A DNA stretch of 64,000 nucleotides from Pseudomonadota bacterium (lineage in GTDB: Bacteria > Pseudomonadota > Gammaproteobacteria > Xanthomonadales > Rhodanobacteraceae), in contig JAFEFO010000026.1 of assembly GCA_018240565.1 (NCBI GenBank), positions 1 to 64,000 on the forward strand, read 5' to 3'. The position numbers and the translations under genes were made by a program. This document shows, one piece after another, positions 41,662 through 52,707 of the stretch. Below the pieces are notes generated by a model. That model did not search any database. It was not told the DNA's origin and saw only the letters and a list, made by a program, of their open reading frames with translations. Position 1 is the first letter of the stretch. Each line of letters starts with the position of its first letter.

Positions 41662-42449
41662 GCGCGCTGGCACCCTTGCAGAGTGCCTTCCAGCGCCGCA
41701 TTCTCGACGGCGGCGCAGACACGAAGATACTCGACGGCATCGTCGGCAATGCGATCGCCAGCGCCGATGCGCGCGTCGGCGTCTATGTGCATGCCTATGC
41801 CGCGCGCCTGGTCGAGGCGCTGGGCAACGAGTTCCTGACCTTGCATTTCGCCGCTGGCGACGACGCCTTCGCGGCGATGTGCCACGCCTACGTGACGGCC
41901 ACGCCATCCGTGCACCGCAACGTGCGCTGGTACGGGCGCGGACTCGCCGGCTTTTTGCAGGCGACGGCACCGTGGAAGGACTCGCCGGCGTTCGCGGAGC
42001 TCGCGCGGCTGGACTGGATGATCGGTGTTGCGTTCGATGCAGCGGACGAAGCATGCATCGGCGAAGCCGACATCACCGCCATCCCGTTCGAGCGCTGGGG
42101 CGAGATGACCCTGCGCCTGCCGTCGCACGTACGGTTCGCGGAGTTCGCGTGGAATGTCGGCGACGTGCGTCGTGCCCACGACTCCGGCCGGCCCTGTCCG
42201 GCGTTGCGGCGCATGCAATCACCGCGGCGCTGGATCGTCTCGCGCCGGAATCTGGAAGTGCATTACCGCGAATTGGAAGCCGACGAAGCCGCGGCGCTGC
42301 AAGCGATTGCCGATGGCCGTCCGTTCGCGGCGATGTGCGAGGCGCTGTGCGACTGGCATCCACAAGAGGAAGTCGCCTTGCGCGCCGCCGGCCTGCTCAA
42401 GGCCTGGATCGGCAATGGCTGGATCGCGGCGGTTGCACTGCCGGATTGA
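41658..42449 (+). CDS. bufC: Bufferin-maturation partner (BufC, DUF2063)
   Basis: The 263-residue protein has DUF2063 features: [61 protein letters not shown] and [20 protein letters not shown]. It probably presents the BufA leader to the MNIO enzyme. GTG 41658 overlaps the bufB stop. Together bufA-bufB-bufC form one operon. Confidence 0.92.
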   Translation: MSALAPLQSAFQRRILDGGADTKILDGIVGNAIASADARVGVYVHAYAARLVEALGNEFLTLHFAAGDDAFAAMCHAYVTATPSVHRNVRWYGRGLAGFLQATAPWKDSPAFAELARLDWMIGVAFDAADEACIGEADITAIPFERWGEMTLRLPSHVRFAEFAWNVGDVRRAHDSGRPCPALRRMQSPRRWIVSRRNLEVHYRELEADEAAALQAIADGRPFAAMCEALCDWHPQEEVALRAAGLLKAWIGNGWIAAVALPD

Positions 42450-42618
42450 TCCTTGCACTGGCGCGTCGCGGCGCGTCACAAATCCGTAACCGGCATGGCG
42501 CCGGACTGTAGCAATCCCCGTCGATACTGCGCACCGGCGCGGACACTCGACCTTTGGATTCGTCGCGGTGTGCGGCCAACCGTCCCTTCACGCACCCGAT
42601 TGCCGGAGCCAAGAAACC

Positions 42619-43647
42619 ATGCGCCATACCCCGATTGCCGCCGCGCTTGCGGTGGCCATGCTCGCCGTCTGCGCGACCGCCCACGCGGACATCCTTGCCG
42701 ACACCACGATCAGCGGCAAGACCTTCATCGATTTCACCAACCTCGACCAGACCAGGAATGGCAGCGACACTGCCAATGCCGGCACCGGCATGGACGTCAA
42801 GCGCTTCTACCTTGGCGTCGAGCACAAGTTCGACGACATGTGGTCGGCCGGCCTGACCACCGATTTCAACTACACGTCCAGCAGCGGCGAAACCCAGGTG
42901 TTCGTGAAAAAGGCCTGGGTGCAGGCGAAGATCAACGACGCCTTCAAGGTGCGCGCCGGTGCCGACGACATGCCCTGGATTCCGTTCGTCGAAGGCCTGT
43001 ACAACCTGCGCTACATCGAAAACACCCTGATCGATCGCCTCAAGTACGGCAACTCGTCGGACTGGGGCCTGCACGCCTTCGGCGGCGGCAGCGACCTGTG
43101 GACCTACAACGTCGCCGCGGTCAATGGCGCCGGTTACAAGAATCCGTCGCGCGGCAATAATGTCGACGTCGAAGGCCGCTTCGGCATCACGCCGTTGCCG
43201 GGCCTGACCTTCGCGGTCGGCGGCTACAGCGGCGAACTCGGCAAGGAAACCGCGAACCTTCCGTCCGGTTCCACGCGCACGGCCAATCGCCTGGATTTCG
43301 TCGCGGCGTACGTGAATGCGCAGTTCCGCGTCGGCGGCGAATACTTCCGCCAGGACAACTGGAACAACGTGCTCACCACCGGTCCCAAGGATTCGGCCGA
43401 CGGCTACTCGGTGTGGGGCCAGTTCAAGTTCGCGTCGAATCTTTCCGCCTTCGCGCGCTACGACCACGCCAACCAGAGCCGGGACATCAATCCGAAACTC
43501 AAGGACACCTATTACAACGCCGGCGTGGAATGGATCGCGCGCAAGGGCGTGCGCCTGGCCGCCGTATTCAAGCACGACAAGCTCGCCGATGCCGTCAACA
43601 CCACCAAGACCAACGAAATCGGCGTGTGGGCGGAAGTCGCGTTCTGA
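42619..43647 (+). CDS. Outer-membrane porin
   Basis: The 342-residue product has a signal peptide (MRHTPIAAALAVAMLAVCATAHA) and alternating beta-strand pattern ending in the typical C-terminal aromatic residue (IGVWAEVAF). Motifs include FYLGVEHKFDDMWSAGLTTD, DFVAAYVNAQFRVGGEYFRQ, YSVWGQFKF. It resembles phosphate/carbohydrate-type porins of this group. Solute unknown. A strong terminator follows. Confidence 0.8.
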   Translation: MRHTPIAAALAVAMLAVCATAHADILADTTISGKTFIDFTNLDQTRNGSDTANAGTGMDVKRFYLGVEHKFDDMWSAGLTTDFNYTSSSGETQVFVKKAWVQAKINDAFKVRAGADDMPWIPFVEGLYNLRYIENTLIDRLKYGNSSDWGLHAFGGGSDLWTYNVAAVNGAGYKNPSRGNNVDVEGRFGITPLPGLTFAVGGYSGELGKETANLPSGSTRTANRLDFVAAYVNAQFRVGGEYFRQDNWNNVLTTGPKDSADGYSVWGQFKFASNLSAFARYDHANQSRDINPKLKDTYYNAGVEWIARKGVRLAAVFKHDKLADAVNTTKTNEIGVWAEVAF

Positions 43648-43686
43648 CCGGACACTCTCTCGAACGGCACTCACCGCTTCGGGTTG

Positions 43687-43714
43687 GCGGGCGCTTCGGC
43701 GCCCGCTTTTTTTT
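43687..43714 (+). terminator. Rho-independent terminator of the porin gene
   Basis: GCGGGCGC-TTCG-GCGCCCGC (43687-43706) is followed by eight T residues. It reads for the plus strand, and the T run ends at the stop codon of nth on the opposite strand. Confidence 0.93.
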
Positions 43715-44346
43715 CAGCGCGTCTTGTGCCGATACTCGCACAGCGCGCGGATGATGCAGGCCGGGCAATCCGGTTTGCGTGCGCGACACACGTAGCGACC
43801 GTGCAGGATCAACCAGTGGTGCGCGTCGCGCTTGAATTCGTCCGGTACGACGTTTTCGAGCTTGTCCTCGACCGCACGCACGGTCTTGCCGGACGCCAGG
43901 CCGGTGCGATTGCAGACACGGAAGATGTGCGTGTCCACCGCGATCGTTGGCTCGCCGAACGCGGTGTTGAGCACCACGTTGGCGGTCTTGCGGCCGACGC
44001 CGGGCAGGACTTCGAGCGCCTCGCGTGTGCGCGGAACTTCGCCGGCGTGTTGCTCGACGAGAATTGCGCAGGTGGCGATGACGTTCTTCGCCTTGGTGTT
44101 GAACAGCCCAATGGTCGCGATGTGGCGCTTCAACTTCTCTTCGCCCAGCGCTAGGATCGCATGTGGTGTGCCGGCGATCGGAAACAAACGCCGCGTGGCC
44201 TTGTTCACGCCCACGTCCGTGGCTTGCGCCGACAGCATCACCGCGACCAACAGCTGAAACGGCGTGGCGTATTCCAACTCCGTTTTCGGATGCGGGTTCG
44301 CTTCGCGCAGGCGGCGGAAGATTTCGGTGCGCTTTTCTGAGTTCAT
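43714..44346 (-). CDS. nth: Endonuclease III
   Basis: Nth removes oxidised pyrimidines from DNA and nicks the abasic site. The 210-residue protein has the helix-hairpin-helix LPGVGRKTANVV with catalytic Lys near residue 120, catalytic Asp in IAVDTHIFRV, and the [4Fe-4S] cluster CRARKPDCPACIIRALC (C-x6-C-x2-C-x5-C). It lies downstream of rsxB, separated by REP-type repeats. Confidence 0.97.
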   Translation of the reverse strand: MNSEKRTEIFRRLREANPHPKTELEYATPFQLLVAVMLSAQATDVGVNKATRRLFPIAGTPHAILALGEEKLKRHIATIGLFNTKAKNVIATCAILVEQHAGEVPRTREALEVLPGVGRKTANVVLNTAFGEPTIAVDTHIFRVCNRTGLASGKTVRAVEDKLENVVPDEFKRDAHHWLILHGRYVCRARKPDCPACIIRALCEYRHKTR

Positions 44347-44356
44347 GGGTGTTACA

Positions 44357-44459
44357 CCGTCATTCCGGCAGGGATTGCCGGAATCCAGGGCACATGGATG
44401 TCACGATTTTCCCGTCGTCCATGAAGTCTGGACCCCGGCAATCCCTGCCGGGGCGACGG
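44357..44459. repeat. Inverted REP pair (REPIN-like)
   Basis: Two 33-bp units (44357-44389 on plus, 44427-44459 on minus) share CCGTC..CCGGCAGGGATTGCCGG in opposite orientations with a 37-bp loop. Each is itself a small palindrome. One arm lies within the 3' coding end of rsxB. A RAYT transposase would be needed to move it; none is seen here. Confidence 0.75.
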
Positions 44460-45036
44460 CAATTTTGTTCTTCGTCCGCGCGCGAGCGAGCGCCGCGGCG
44501 ACGGCGTCACCGGTGTCGACGCGGGTCTTGCGCGTCGCCAGTTCCGCCGCACGTTCGGCATCCCAACGCCCGAGACGATCATTGCGTGCGACGTAGCGCG
44601 CGCGATATTTTTCCGCATCCGCGGAAACCGTCGCCGGAATCATCGCGATGCAGTCGACCGGGCACGGCGCGATACACAACTCGCAGCCTGTGCATTCGTC
44701 GGCGATCACGGTATGCATCAGCTTCGATGCGCCGAGGATGGCATCGACCGGGCACGCCTGTATGCACTTGGTGCAACCGATGCAAACCGCTTCGTCGATA
44801 AATGCGATCTCGCGCGGTTTCTCGACGCCGTTTGCGGGGTTCAACGGCAGAGGTTCGCGATTCAGCAGTGCCGCCAGTCGGGCGATGCCGGCCGCGCCGC
44901 CGGGCGGGCATTGGTTGATCGCGGCTTGGCCTTGCGCGATCGCCTGCGCGTAGTCGGCGCACGTCGGATAGCCGCAGCGCGTGCACTGCGTCTGCGGCAG
45001 GATCGCGTCGATGCGGGCAGCCAGCGTGTCCATCAT
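44401..45036 (-). CDS. rsxB: RnfB/RsxB-type ferredoxin subunit
   Basis: RsxB is the cytoplasmic iron-sulfur subunit of the Rnf/Rsx electron-transfer complex. The 211-residue product shows the N-terminal Fe-S domain [13 protein letters not shown] with QCPPGG, and two [4Fe-4S] ferredoxin motifs [16 protein letters not shown] and [16 protein letters not shown]. The other Rnf genes are absent nearby, so it may act alone, which is common in this group. About 19 C-terminal residues come from a REP arm. Start at 45036 overlaps the glycosyltransferase stop; 45033 is also possible. Confidence 0.9.
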   Translation of the reverse strand: MMDTLAARIDAILPQTQCTRCGYPTCADYAQAIAQGQAAINQCPPGGAAGIARLAALLNREPLPLNPANGVEKPREIAFIDEAVCIGCTKCIQACPVDAILGASKLMHTVIADECTGCELCIAPCPVDCIAMIPATVSADAEKYRARYVARNDRLGRWDAERAAELATRKTRVDTGDAVAAALARARTKNKIAVAPAGIAGVQTSWTTGKS

Positions 45037-46109
45037 GCGGAGGTGGCCAGGTGCGGCAGTGCGAATTCCAGGTTTTTCCGCACGCGCTCGTGTTCGCCTG
45101 CGGGCAGGCGCGCGTCGGCGAGCAATTCGCGGCACAACGCGGCGCTTTGCGCGTAGTCGCCGCACCAATAGGCGGCAATGGACAGCTCGTCACGCGCGCG
45201 CCAATCGTGCACGGCGCTGTCGATGAACAGCAGGTCATCCGAAGGTGGCAGGTCCGCGGCGATCTGTGCAAACCGGTACGCAAGGTTCCAACGTTCATGC
45301 AGGCGCAGGTAGCGCGCCAGTTCACAGGGCGCCTCGGCGCGTGAAGGTCGGCAATCGCAGGCGTCCAGATACGCGGCAACGACCTGCGCATACGTTGCTC
45401 CGCTGCGCTCCTTCAACACGGCGATCTGCAATCGGGAGAAATAGACTTCTTCGGCCCAGCCGCCCATCGCCGCGCGTTTTTCGTACGCCGCGATCGCATC
45501 GGGCAGGCGCCCGGCATCGCGCCAGCTTTGCGCCAGGTAAAACTGGTAGCGCGCGTTGCCTGGCTCGTCATGCAAGCCCTTGATCAGGAGGTTCGCATCG
45601 TCGAGGAATTTGTTGCCGTTGATCCGTCGCGAACTGTCCTGGCCGCGCACGTAGAGGATGCCATCCGCGTTGGCGCGCGAATACGGTTGCGCGCATTCGA
45701 GTGATTCGTGGGTGACACCGCGATAGAAGAATCCCTTGTCCAGGCGAATCAGGTGCGGCATGCGATAGACGAGGCCCTCCATGCGGTTGATCGCGTAATA
45801 GCAATCGGCAGCCGGTTCCGGATAACGGTCCGCAACGATGCTGTCATCAGCATCGATCAGCAGCGCGTAGTCGCCATACTTCTTCGCCAGATCCAATGCC
45901 TGGTTGCGGTTGGTGGAGAAATCCACCCAGGGCCGCTCGATCAGCTCGCCCGGCAGGCCGCCCAGGATTCGGCGGATGATGTCCTGGGTGCCATCGGTCG
46001 ATCCGGTGTCGCTGATCGCCCATGCTTGGATGAACGGTTTGACCGACGTCAGGCAACGTTCGATCACGGCCGCCTCGTTCTTGACGATCATGGATAGGCA
46101 GATGCGCAT
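45033..46109 (-). CDS. GT2 glycosyltransferase with TPR-like C-terminus
   Basis: The 358-residue protein opens like a GT2 enzyme: [32 protein letters not shown], and the DxD-like LLIDADDSI near residue 90. The second half (about 190-340) is helical with repeat pattern, e.g. [20 protein letters not shown] and [20 protein letters not shown]. Such two-domain GT2 proteins act on lipids or surface glycans; acceptor unknown. It lies between metG and rsxB in one direction. Confidence 0.85.
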   Translation of the reverse strand: MRICLSMIVKNEAAVIERCLTSVKPFIQAWAISDTGSTDGTQDIIRRILGGLPGELIERPWVDFSTNRNQALDLAKKYGDYALLIDADDSIVADRYPEPAADCYYAINRMEGLVYRMPHLIRLDKGFFYRGVTHESLECAQPYSRANADGILYVRGQDSSRRINGNKFLDDANLLIKGLHDEPGNARYQFYLAQSWRDAGRLPDAIAAYEKRAAMGGWAEEVYFSRLQIAVLKERSGATYAQVVAAYLDACDCRPSRAEAPCELARYLRLHERWNLAYRFAQIAADLPPSDDLLFIDSAVHDWRARDELSIAAYWCGDYAQSAALCRELLADARLPAGEHERVRKNLEFALPHLATSA

Positions 46110-46116
46110 GGCGCGA

Positions 46117-48291
46117 CTACTTCACCGGCATTCCCGCCTTGGCGCCGGCGTCGGCATCGAGCAGGTGCAGGTCGTCGCCGCCGGAACCGGCGGAAAGGAT
46201 CATGCCTTCCGACACGCCGAAGCGCATCTTGCGTGGGGCGAGGTTGGCGATAAATACCACTTTACGGCCAATCAGCTTTTCAGGTTCCGCATAGGCCGCG
46301 CGGATGCCGGAGAAAATCTGGCGCCGGCCAAGCTCGCCGGCATCGAGCACAAAGCGCAGCAGCTTGTCCGAGCCTTCGACGAATCCGCATTCGAGCACCG
46401 TGCCGATGCGCAAATCCATCCTGGCGAAGTCGTCGATGCTGATGAATGATCCCTCTCCCGCCACGCTACGCGCGGCGACCTCTCCCACGAGGGGAGAGGT
46501 GGAACCCATCGCTTCAGATCTGTTTGCCCTTCCCGCAGGGGGTGAGGTGGAAGCTGCCGCTTTAGCCCCTCCCCCCTCGCGGGGGAGGGGTTGGGGAGAG
46601 GGGGTTGCGGCTTGCAGGTTTTCCTTCGAGGCTTCGATCATGGCTTCGATCTTCAAGGGGTCGATGCGCGTGGTCAGCGCGGAGAACTCATTCAAGGTGG
46701 CGCCGAGGCGCGGCGTGTTCGCGGCCTCGAAGCGCGGCGGCGCCTCGCCGAGAAAGGCGAAGGCACGCGCGGCGATGCTGGGCACGACCGGCGCCAGCCA
46801 GATCGTGAGCAGGCGGAAGTAGTTCAGCGCCAGCGTGCATACGACGTGCAAGTGCTCCCGCTGGCCATCGTCCTTTGCCATCTTCCATGGCGCCTTGTCG
46901 GCGACATAGGCGTTGGCGGTGTCGGCCACGTCCATGATCAGGCGCAGCGCGGCGGCGTAATCGCGCGCTTCGTACAACGCAGCGCAGGCAGAAAGTCGTT
47001 TCGCCGCATCGGCGTAGCTGGCAGATGCCTCTGCAGGCAATTGCGCCGACAGTTTCCCACCGAAAAACTTGTGCACGAAACCCGCGCAACGACTGGCGAT
47101 GTTGACCCACTTGCCGACGAGGTGCGAATTGACGCGTTCCTCGAAGGCCTTCATGTCCAGATCCACGTCGGCAAGCGTCGGTCCGAGCAGGCTGGCAAGG
47201 TAGTAGCGCAGCCAATCCGGATCCAGATGATTCAAATAGGTGCGCGCCTGGATGAAGGTGCCGCGCGACTTGGACATCTTCGCGCCATTGACGGTGAGGA
47301 ATCCGTGCACGTTCACGGCGGTTGGCGTGCGCAGTCCGGCGCCATGCAGCATCGCCGGCCAGAACAGGGTGTGGAAATAGACGATGTCCTTGCCGATGAA
47401 GTGCACCATGTCGGTTTTGGAATCGGCGCGGATGAAGCGCTCCAGGTCGGCGGGTTTCAGTCCGCTACGGCCGCTGTCGCACAATTCCTTGAATGCGGCG
47501 AAATAGCCGATCGGCGCATCCACCCACACGTAGAAATACTTGCCCGGCGCATCGGGAATCTCGAAGCCGAAATAGGGCGCATCGCGCGACACGTCCCAAC
47601 TGCGCAGGCCGTCGGCAAACCATTCCTGCAACTTGTTGACGACTTCCGCCTGCAGGGCGCCGGCATCGCGGCGCTGTGCCAGCCAGCCTTTGAGCATCGC
47701 CTCGAAATCGGCGAGCTTGACGAAATAGTGTTCGGACTCGCGCAGCACGGGCGTCGCGCCCGACACGACCGAGTACGGATTGATCAGATCCGCCGGTGTG
47801 TAGGCCGTGCCGCAGACTTCGCAACCATCGCCGTACTGATCCTTCGAATGGCACTTCGGGCATTCACCCTTGATGTAGCGATCCGGCAGGAACATTTCCT
47901 TGACCGGATCGTACAACTGCTTCACCGGCTTGGACTCGGTGTGCCCGGCGGCCCTGAGCGCGAGCCAGATGCGCGCGGTCAGTTCGCGATTCGCATCGGT
48001 GTGGGTGGACGAGTAATGATCGTAGGCGACACCGAAATCGCGCAGCGCCGAGCTGTGTTCCTTCCACACGCCGTCGATCAGCGCCTGCGGTGTGATGCCT
48101 TCTTTTTCCGCGCGCAGCATGATCGCGCTGCCGTGCGCGTCGTCGGCGCAGACGTAGTGCACGCTGTGTCCCGCCATGCGCATCGCGCGCACCCAGATAT
48201 CGGACTGGATGTGTTCGAGCATGTGGCCCAGGTGGATCGGGCCATTGGCGTAGGGCAGGGCGGAGGTGACGAGGATTTCGCGCGTTGTCAT
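46117..48291 (-). CDS. metG: Methionyl-tRNA synthetase
   Basis: MetG charges tRNA-Met. The 724-residue product has [20 protein letters not shown] (HIGH), the zinc knuckle [17 protein letters not shown], the KMSKS motif [11 protein letters not shown] near residue 335, an anticodon-binding domain to about 560, and a C-terminal tRNA-binding domain from about 615 ([20 protein letters not shown]). The linker (about 562-614) is encoded by inserted palindromic repeat DNA and should be disordered. It is 7 bp upstream of the glycosyltransferase start and 8 bp downstream of the permease. Confidence 0.97.
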   Translation of the reverse strand: MTTREILVTSALPYANGPIHLGHMLEHIQSDIWVRAMRMAGHSVHYVCADDAHGSAIMLRAEKEGITPQALIDGVWKEHSSALRDFGVAYDHYSSTHTDANRELTARIWLALRAAGHTESKPVKQLYDPVKEMFLPDRYIKGECPKCHSKDQYGDGCEVCGTAYTPADLINPYSVVSGATPVLRESEHYFVKLADFEAMLKGWLAQRRDAGALQAEVVNKLQEWFADGLRSWDVSRDAPYFGFEIPDAPGKYFYVWVDAPIGYFAAFKELCDSGRSGLKPADLERFIRADSKTDMVHFIGKDIVYFHTLFWPAMLHGAGLRTPTAVNVHGFLTVNGAKMSKSRGTFIQARTYLNHLDPDWLRYYLASLLGPTLADVDLDMKAFEERVNSHLVGKWVNIASRCAGFVHKFFGGKLSAQLPAEASASYADAAKRLSACAALYEARDYAAALRLIMDVADTANAYVADKAPWKMAKDDGQREHLHVVCTLALNYFRLLTIWLAPVVPSIAARAFAFLGEAPPRFEAANTPRLGATLNEFSALTTRIDPLKIEAMIEASKENLQAATPSPQPLPREGGGAKAAASTSPPAGRANRSEAMGSTSPLVGEVAARSVAGEGSFISIDDFARMDLRIGTVLECGFVEGSDKLLRFVLDAGELGRRQIFSGIRAAYAEPEKLIGRKVVFIANLAPRKMRFGVSEGMILSAGSGGDDLHLLDADAGAKAGMPVK
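46450..46606. repeat. Palindromic repeat inserted in frame in metG
   Basis: Several inverted CCTCTCCC/GGGAGAGG elements and a CCCCTC...GAGGGG block lie side by side. On the minus strand they translate to a low-complexity [22 protein letters not shown] peptide typical of such repeats. The same class of repeat is found at 54363-54545. Confidence 0.85.
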
Positions 48292-48298
48292 TGCGCGA

Positions 48299-49693
48299 TT
48301 ATCGCACGGCGCGGCGCTTCGCCAGCCAATAGAGAATCAATCCGGCGATGACGAATCCGAACGTGCCGCCGATGACCTTGAGGAAGAATTCCGTCTTGTC
48401 GCCCGTGTCCGATGGCGGCACCAGCGCCAATACGATGGCACCGACGGTGGTGAGAAAGCCGATGCCGTTGGCGAGCACGCTGCCGGCCGCGCCGCCGGGT
48501 ATGGCGATCGCGTCGGGCGTGCGAGCGATGCGCCGGCAGAGTTTGACCGCGGCGGCGAACAGATACAGGTACATGATGAAGGTGAGTATCGCGGTGGCAT
48601 CGACCATCATCAGATAGGCCGTGTGCACGCTTGATCCTTGCGTGGCGGCGAGGATGAACAGTGCTGCCAGCCCAGCCTGCACGAGCAAGGCGACGTAGGG
48701 CGTGTTCCAGCGCGGATGCACCCACGCGAGCGCCGGCGGCAGCAGGCGATCCATTCCGCCGACGAAGAGCAGTCGCGCCGAGCCGATCAGCCAGGCGCCG
48801 AGTCCGCCGATGCCTGCCAACGTCATCAGCAGCGCCACCGGCGGGCCCAGCCAGGACAAGCCGTGCGCGGCGCCGGCCTGTGCGATGGCCTGATTGACAC
48901 CGGCGATGATCGAGATTTTTCCCGGCGGCAGCGCCCACATCAGCGCCAACGTGTTGAATATGTAGATCGCCGCGATGACCAGACCGGAGACCAGCAATGC
49001 GCGCGGAATGGTGCGGCGCGGTTCGCGGATTTCGCCGGCGAGCACGGGCGCGAGTTCCAGTCCGGCGAAAGCGAAGCAAATCTGCGAGAAGAAGATGACC
49101 GTGTCCAGGTTCGAGAACGTTGGAACGAGCGATTCCGCTGGCATCGGCGTGGCCGAACCCGCGGCGATGAGGGCGACCAGGCCGATGCCGACCAGCACCA
49201 GCGAGGGCAGCCATTGCGCCAGCCCACCCAGATTCTGCAACCAGCGCCCTGTGCCGGTGCCGACGATATTGCAGCCCAGCGCCACGCCGAGCATGGTCAG
49301 GGACGCGCCGGCGGCGAACGTCTGTGAGTGTTCCAGGTACGCAAAGCGCTCGTTGAAGATATACAGGCCGAACACGACCGTACTCAAGGTCAAGGTCGGG
49401 AAGTAGAGAATGTTCGCCGCCCAATAGATCCAGCCGACGAGAAACCCCTGGCGCTCGCCGAAGGCCTCGCTGACCCAGACGAACAAGCCGCCGTCTTTCG
49501 GCAATGCCGACGACAGCGTCATCACGCACAGGCCCTGCGGAATGAAAAACGCCAGCGCGGCAAGCAGCCATAGCGTCAGCGACGACGGTCCCGAATGTCC
49601 GGCCAGCGCCACCCAGCGCAGGCCGACGATCGCCACGGTGTTGAACAACACCAGGTCCATCAACCCCAATGATTTTCCCTGCGCCATCCCCAT
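48299..49693 (-). CDS. APC-family amino-acid permease
   Basis: The 464-residue protein has about 12 predicted membrane segments and the APC pattern: [20 protein letters not shown] near residue 15, [20 protein letters not shown], then [20 protein letters not shown] and [20 protein letters not shown] near residue 225. Substrate not determined; glutamate/GABA-type APC members are close. Start ATG 49693 (MGMAQGK) fits the beginning of the cytoplasmic tail. Confidence 0.85.
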   Translation of the reverse strand: MGMAQGKSLGLMDLVLFNTVAIVGLRWVALAGHSGPSSLTLWLLAALAFFIPQGLCVMTLSSALPKDGGLFVWVSEAFGERQGFLVGWIYWAANILYFPTLTLSTVVFGLYIFNERFAYLEHSQTFAAGASLTMLGVALGCNIVGTGTGRWLQNLGGLAQWLPSLVLVGIGLVALIAAGSATPMPAESLVPTFSNLDTVIFFSQICFAFAGLELAPVLAGEIREPRRTIPRALLVSGLVIAAIYIFNTLALMWALPPGKISIIAGVNQAIAQAGAAHGLSWLGPPVALLMTLAGIGGLGAWLIGSARLLFVGGMDRLLPPALAWVHPRWNTPYVALLVQAGLAALFILAATQGSSVHTAYLMMVDATAILTFIMYLYLFAAAVKLCRRIARTPDAIAIPGGAAGSVLANGIGFLTTVGAIVLALVPPSDTGDKTEFFLKVIGGTFGFVIAGLILYWLAKRRAVR

Positions 49694-49734
49694 CCCCTGC
49701 GGTGCAACGAGTGCGTGCAGACTAGCACAGGTGC

Positions 49735-50178
49735 TCAAGGCCCCTGCCGGTCCCACACCTGGCTGCGTCCGAGCAGCGGAATGCCGATGTAACCGTGCAC
49801 GTCCAGGCGCTTGCCGCCGTCGAGAAGGTGCAGGCTGGCGCGGTACACGTCGCCGCTTTCCGGGTCGAGCACTTCGCCGCCGTCCCAGGCATCGCCGTCG
49901 CGGCGGAAATTCCACAGGATCGTCATGCCCAGCACGGGTTGATCGTGGCGATCGCCCGCGCATTGAGTGCAACGCGGATTGGGATCATCGCCCGTCGCGC
50001 GGGACAGTTTGACGATGCGGCCACTCAACAGGCCACCGTGCGCCGCGATTTCGACCAGCGCCTTGGGCGCATGCGTGTCGTCGTCGAAGGTTTGCCACAT
50101 GCCGATGGGCGAAGCATTTGGCGCTTGCGCCAGCGCAGGCGCAGCGACGAGCAGCAGGACGATGGCGGGAAGACGCAT
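49735..50178 (-). CDS. DUF2147-family secreted protein
   Basis: The 147-residue product has a signal peptide (MRLPAIVLLLVAAPALAQA) and DUF2147 motifs: SPIGMWQTFDDDTHAPKALV, IVKLSRATGDDPNPRCTQCA and LGMTILWNFRRDGDAWDGGE then VLDPESGDVY. This family forms small beta-barrels in the periplasm; function unknown. Convergent spacing with permease is 41 bp; it is divergent from mrp. Confidence 0.88.
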   Translation of the reverse strand: MRLPAIVLLLVAAPALAQAPNASPIGMWQTFDDDTHAPKALVEIAAHGGLLSGRIVKLSRATGDDPNPRCTQCAGDRHDQPVLGMTILWNFRRDGDAWDGGEVLDPESGDVYRASLHLLDGGKRLDVHGYIGIPLLGRSQVWDRQGP

Positions 50179-50229
50179 CGGCGCATCTTACGCGATACAA
50201 TGGCGGTTCATTTCCACGCGATCCGAACC

Positions 50230-51314
50230 ATGCCGCAATTCACCAAGGATCAGGTCGAGCATCTGCTCGCCAGCATTGTCGATCCGCACACCGGACAGGA
50301 TCTGGTCGCCTCCGGCGCGATCAAGGGCGTCGGCGTGGACGGCGGCAAGGTCGCCATCGATATCGTGCTCGGATACCCGGCGAAGACCTTCGTCGATACG
50401 CTGGCGCAGCAGGTGCGCGCCAAGCTGGCCGAGGCGGGCATCGCCGATGCCGCGGTCGGCGTGGGCTGGCGCGTGTTCGCGCACAAGGTGCAGAAAGACC
50501 TCACGCCGATGCCGACGGTGAAGAACATCATCGCCGTGGCTTCCGGCAAGGGCGGCGTCGGCAAATCCACCACGGCGGCAAATCTTGCGCTGGCGCTTGC
50601 CGCCGAGGGTGCCAAGGTCGGCGTGCTGGACGCGGATATCTACGGCCCATCGATGCCGCGCATGCTCGGCGTTTCCGGCAAACCGGACACCAAGGACGGC
50701 CAACGCATCGAACCGAAGATCGCCCATGGCCTGCAGGCGATGTCGATCGGTTTCATGATCGACGAGGAAACGCCGATGATCTGGCGTGGCCCGATGGTGA
50801 CGCAGGCGCTGACGCAATTGCTTGGCGAAACCAATTGGTCGGACCTGGACTACCTCGTCATCGACCTGCCGCCCGGCACGGGCGACATCCAGTTGACGCT
50901 ATGCCAGCGCGTGCCGGTGTCTGGCGCAGTGATCGTGACCACGCCGCAGGACATCGCCCTGCTGGATGCGAAGAAGGGCCTGAAGATGTTCGAGAAGGTC
51001 GACGTGCCGGTGCTCGGCATCGTCGAGAACATGGCCTTGCACACCTGCACGAACTGCGGCCACACCGAACACATCTTCGGATCCGGCGGCGGTGAAAGAA
51101 TGGCCGCGCAATACGGCGTGCCGTTGCTGGGTTCGTTGCCGCTGGACATCCATATCCGCGAGCAGGCCGACAGCGGCACGCCGACGGTTGTCGCCGATCC
51201 GGCCGGCAGCGTTGCGGCGTTGTATCGCGAGATCGCGCGCAAGACCGCCGCGCAACTCGCGCTGCATGCGCGCAGCAAGGCGATCCAGTTTCCGAAAATC
51301 GTGATCCAGAACAC

Positions 51315-51318
<4 letters not shown>
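50230..51318 (+). CDS. mrp: Mrp/NBP35-family iron-sulfur carrier ATPase
   Basis: ApbC/Mrp delivers Fe-S clusters to apoproteins. The 362-residue product has a MIP18-like N-terminal domain (1-90) and a P-loop ATPase: [17 protein letters not shown] near residue 105, [28 protein letters not shown], and CTNCGHTE (CxxC at about 273) for cluster binding. The dcd ATG overlaps its stop by 4 bp. mrp-dcd pairing is common in gammaproteobacteria. Confidence 0.96.
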
Positions 51319-51884
<566 letters not shown>

Positions 51885-51899
51885 AGCCAGGAGTATACA

Positions 51900-52301
51900 A
51901 TGCGTAAAAGTTCCATCATTCCTTGCGTGCGTACGTTCGCCATCGTGTTGACGCTCGCGTTGCTCGCCGCCTGCGGCGGACGAAATGCGATCACGCACGG
52001 CACATCGGACATCATGGTCGCGGATGCGCCGACCACGTTTGATTTGACCGTTTCCGCCGACAAGGACAGCCAGTTCGATTACGAGGGCGCCACGCTGTCG
52101 CGCGAGGACCTGGCCGGGCATATCCGCTACCTCGCCGAAATCGGCAAGCCCGTGCACACGATCCTGTTGCAGGCGGGCGAAAAGCAGAAGATCAAGGATA
52201 CGCACCTGGCTGCACTGGCCGGGATTTGCCGCGACCTGAAGATCACCGGCTATGTGCGCGACGACGACGGACGCCTGAAGGTGATCCAGGTCGTCGAATA
52301 G
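51900..52301 (+). CDS. Small lipoprotein, unknown
   Basis: The 133-residue product has a lipobox in LALLAACGGRN, so it should be lipid-anchored. The mature part is short, with AADAPTTFDLTVSAD-like and EGATLSREDLAGHIRYLAE stretches and VHTILLQAGEKQKIKDTHLA, faintly like an ExbD/TolR-type periplasmic fold. No family assignment is made. It starts 15 bp after dcd. Confidence 0.65.
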   Translation: MRKSSIIPCVRTFAIVLTLALLAACGGRNAITHGTSDIMVADAPTTFDLTVSADKDSQFDYEGATLSREDLAGHIRYLAEIGKPVHTILLQAGEKQKIKDTHLAALAGICRDLKITGYVRDDDGRLKVIQVVE

Positions 52302-52334
52302 GCAAGGAACCTGGAAACGTAAAGGGAGAATGCG

Positions 52335-52700
52335 ATGTACAAATCGATCGTCGCGGCGGTAGCCGCTTCGTTGTTCGTGTCAGCCGCTGCATTGGCCAGC
52401 GACGCAATCGACAATGGCAACCTGCTGGTCAAGCCGGGCAAGAACAATACCTTCGCGACCGGCGGATACATCATGGGCAAGGCCGAATTGTTCGGTTACG
52501 TCGGCGATTTGAAGGACAGCAAGAAAATCACCGGCATCGTGTTGCGCGATCCGGACCGTGCCACGCCGGAGCAGAAGCACCTGCTCGTGATCACCGCGCA
52601 GGCGCAGCATATCGATGCCTTGGAGGACGCTGGCGGCAAGCTTGAACCGCTGGTCGATCCGACCGTTCCCGCGCCCGCCGCGCCAGCACCCGCGCAGTGA
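52335..52700 (+). CDS. Periplasmic hypothetical protein
   Basis: The 121-residue product has a signal peptide (MYKSIVAAVAASLFVSAAALA) and a soluble part, GKNNTFATGGYIMGKAELFG and SKKITGIVLRDPDRATPEQK, with a Pro/Ala-rich C-terminus. No family is recognised. It follows the lipoprotein in the same direction with AAAGGGAGA upstream. Confidence 0.65.
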   Translation: MYKSIVAAVAASLFVSAAALASDAIDNGNLLVKPGKNNTFATGGYIMGKAELFGYVGDLKDSKKITGIVLRDPDRATPEQKHLLVITAQAQHIDALEDAGGKLEPLVDPTVPAPAAPAPAQ

Positions 52701-52707
52701 GGGTTCT

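Noticed and set aside
46591..48351. 586-codon plus-strand frame across metG
   Set aside because: metG has all synthetase motifs on the minus strand.
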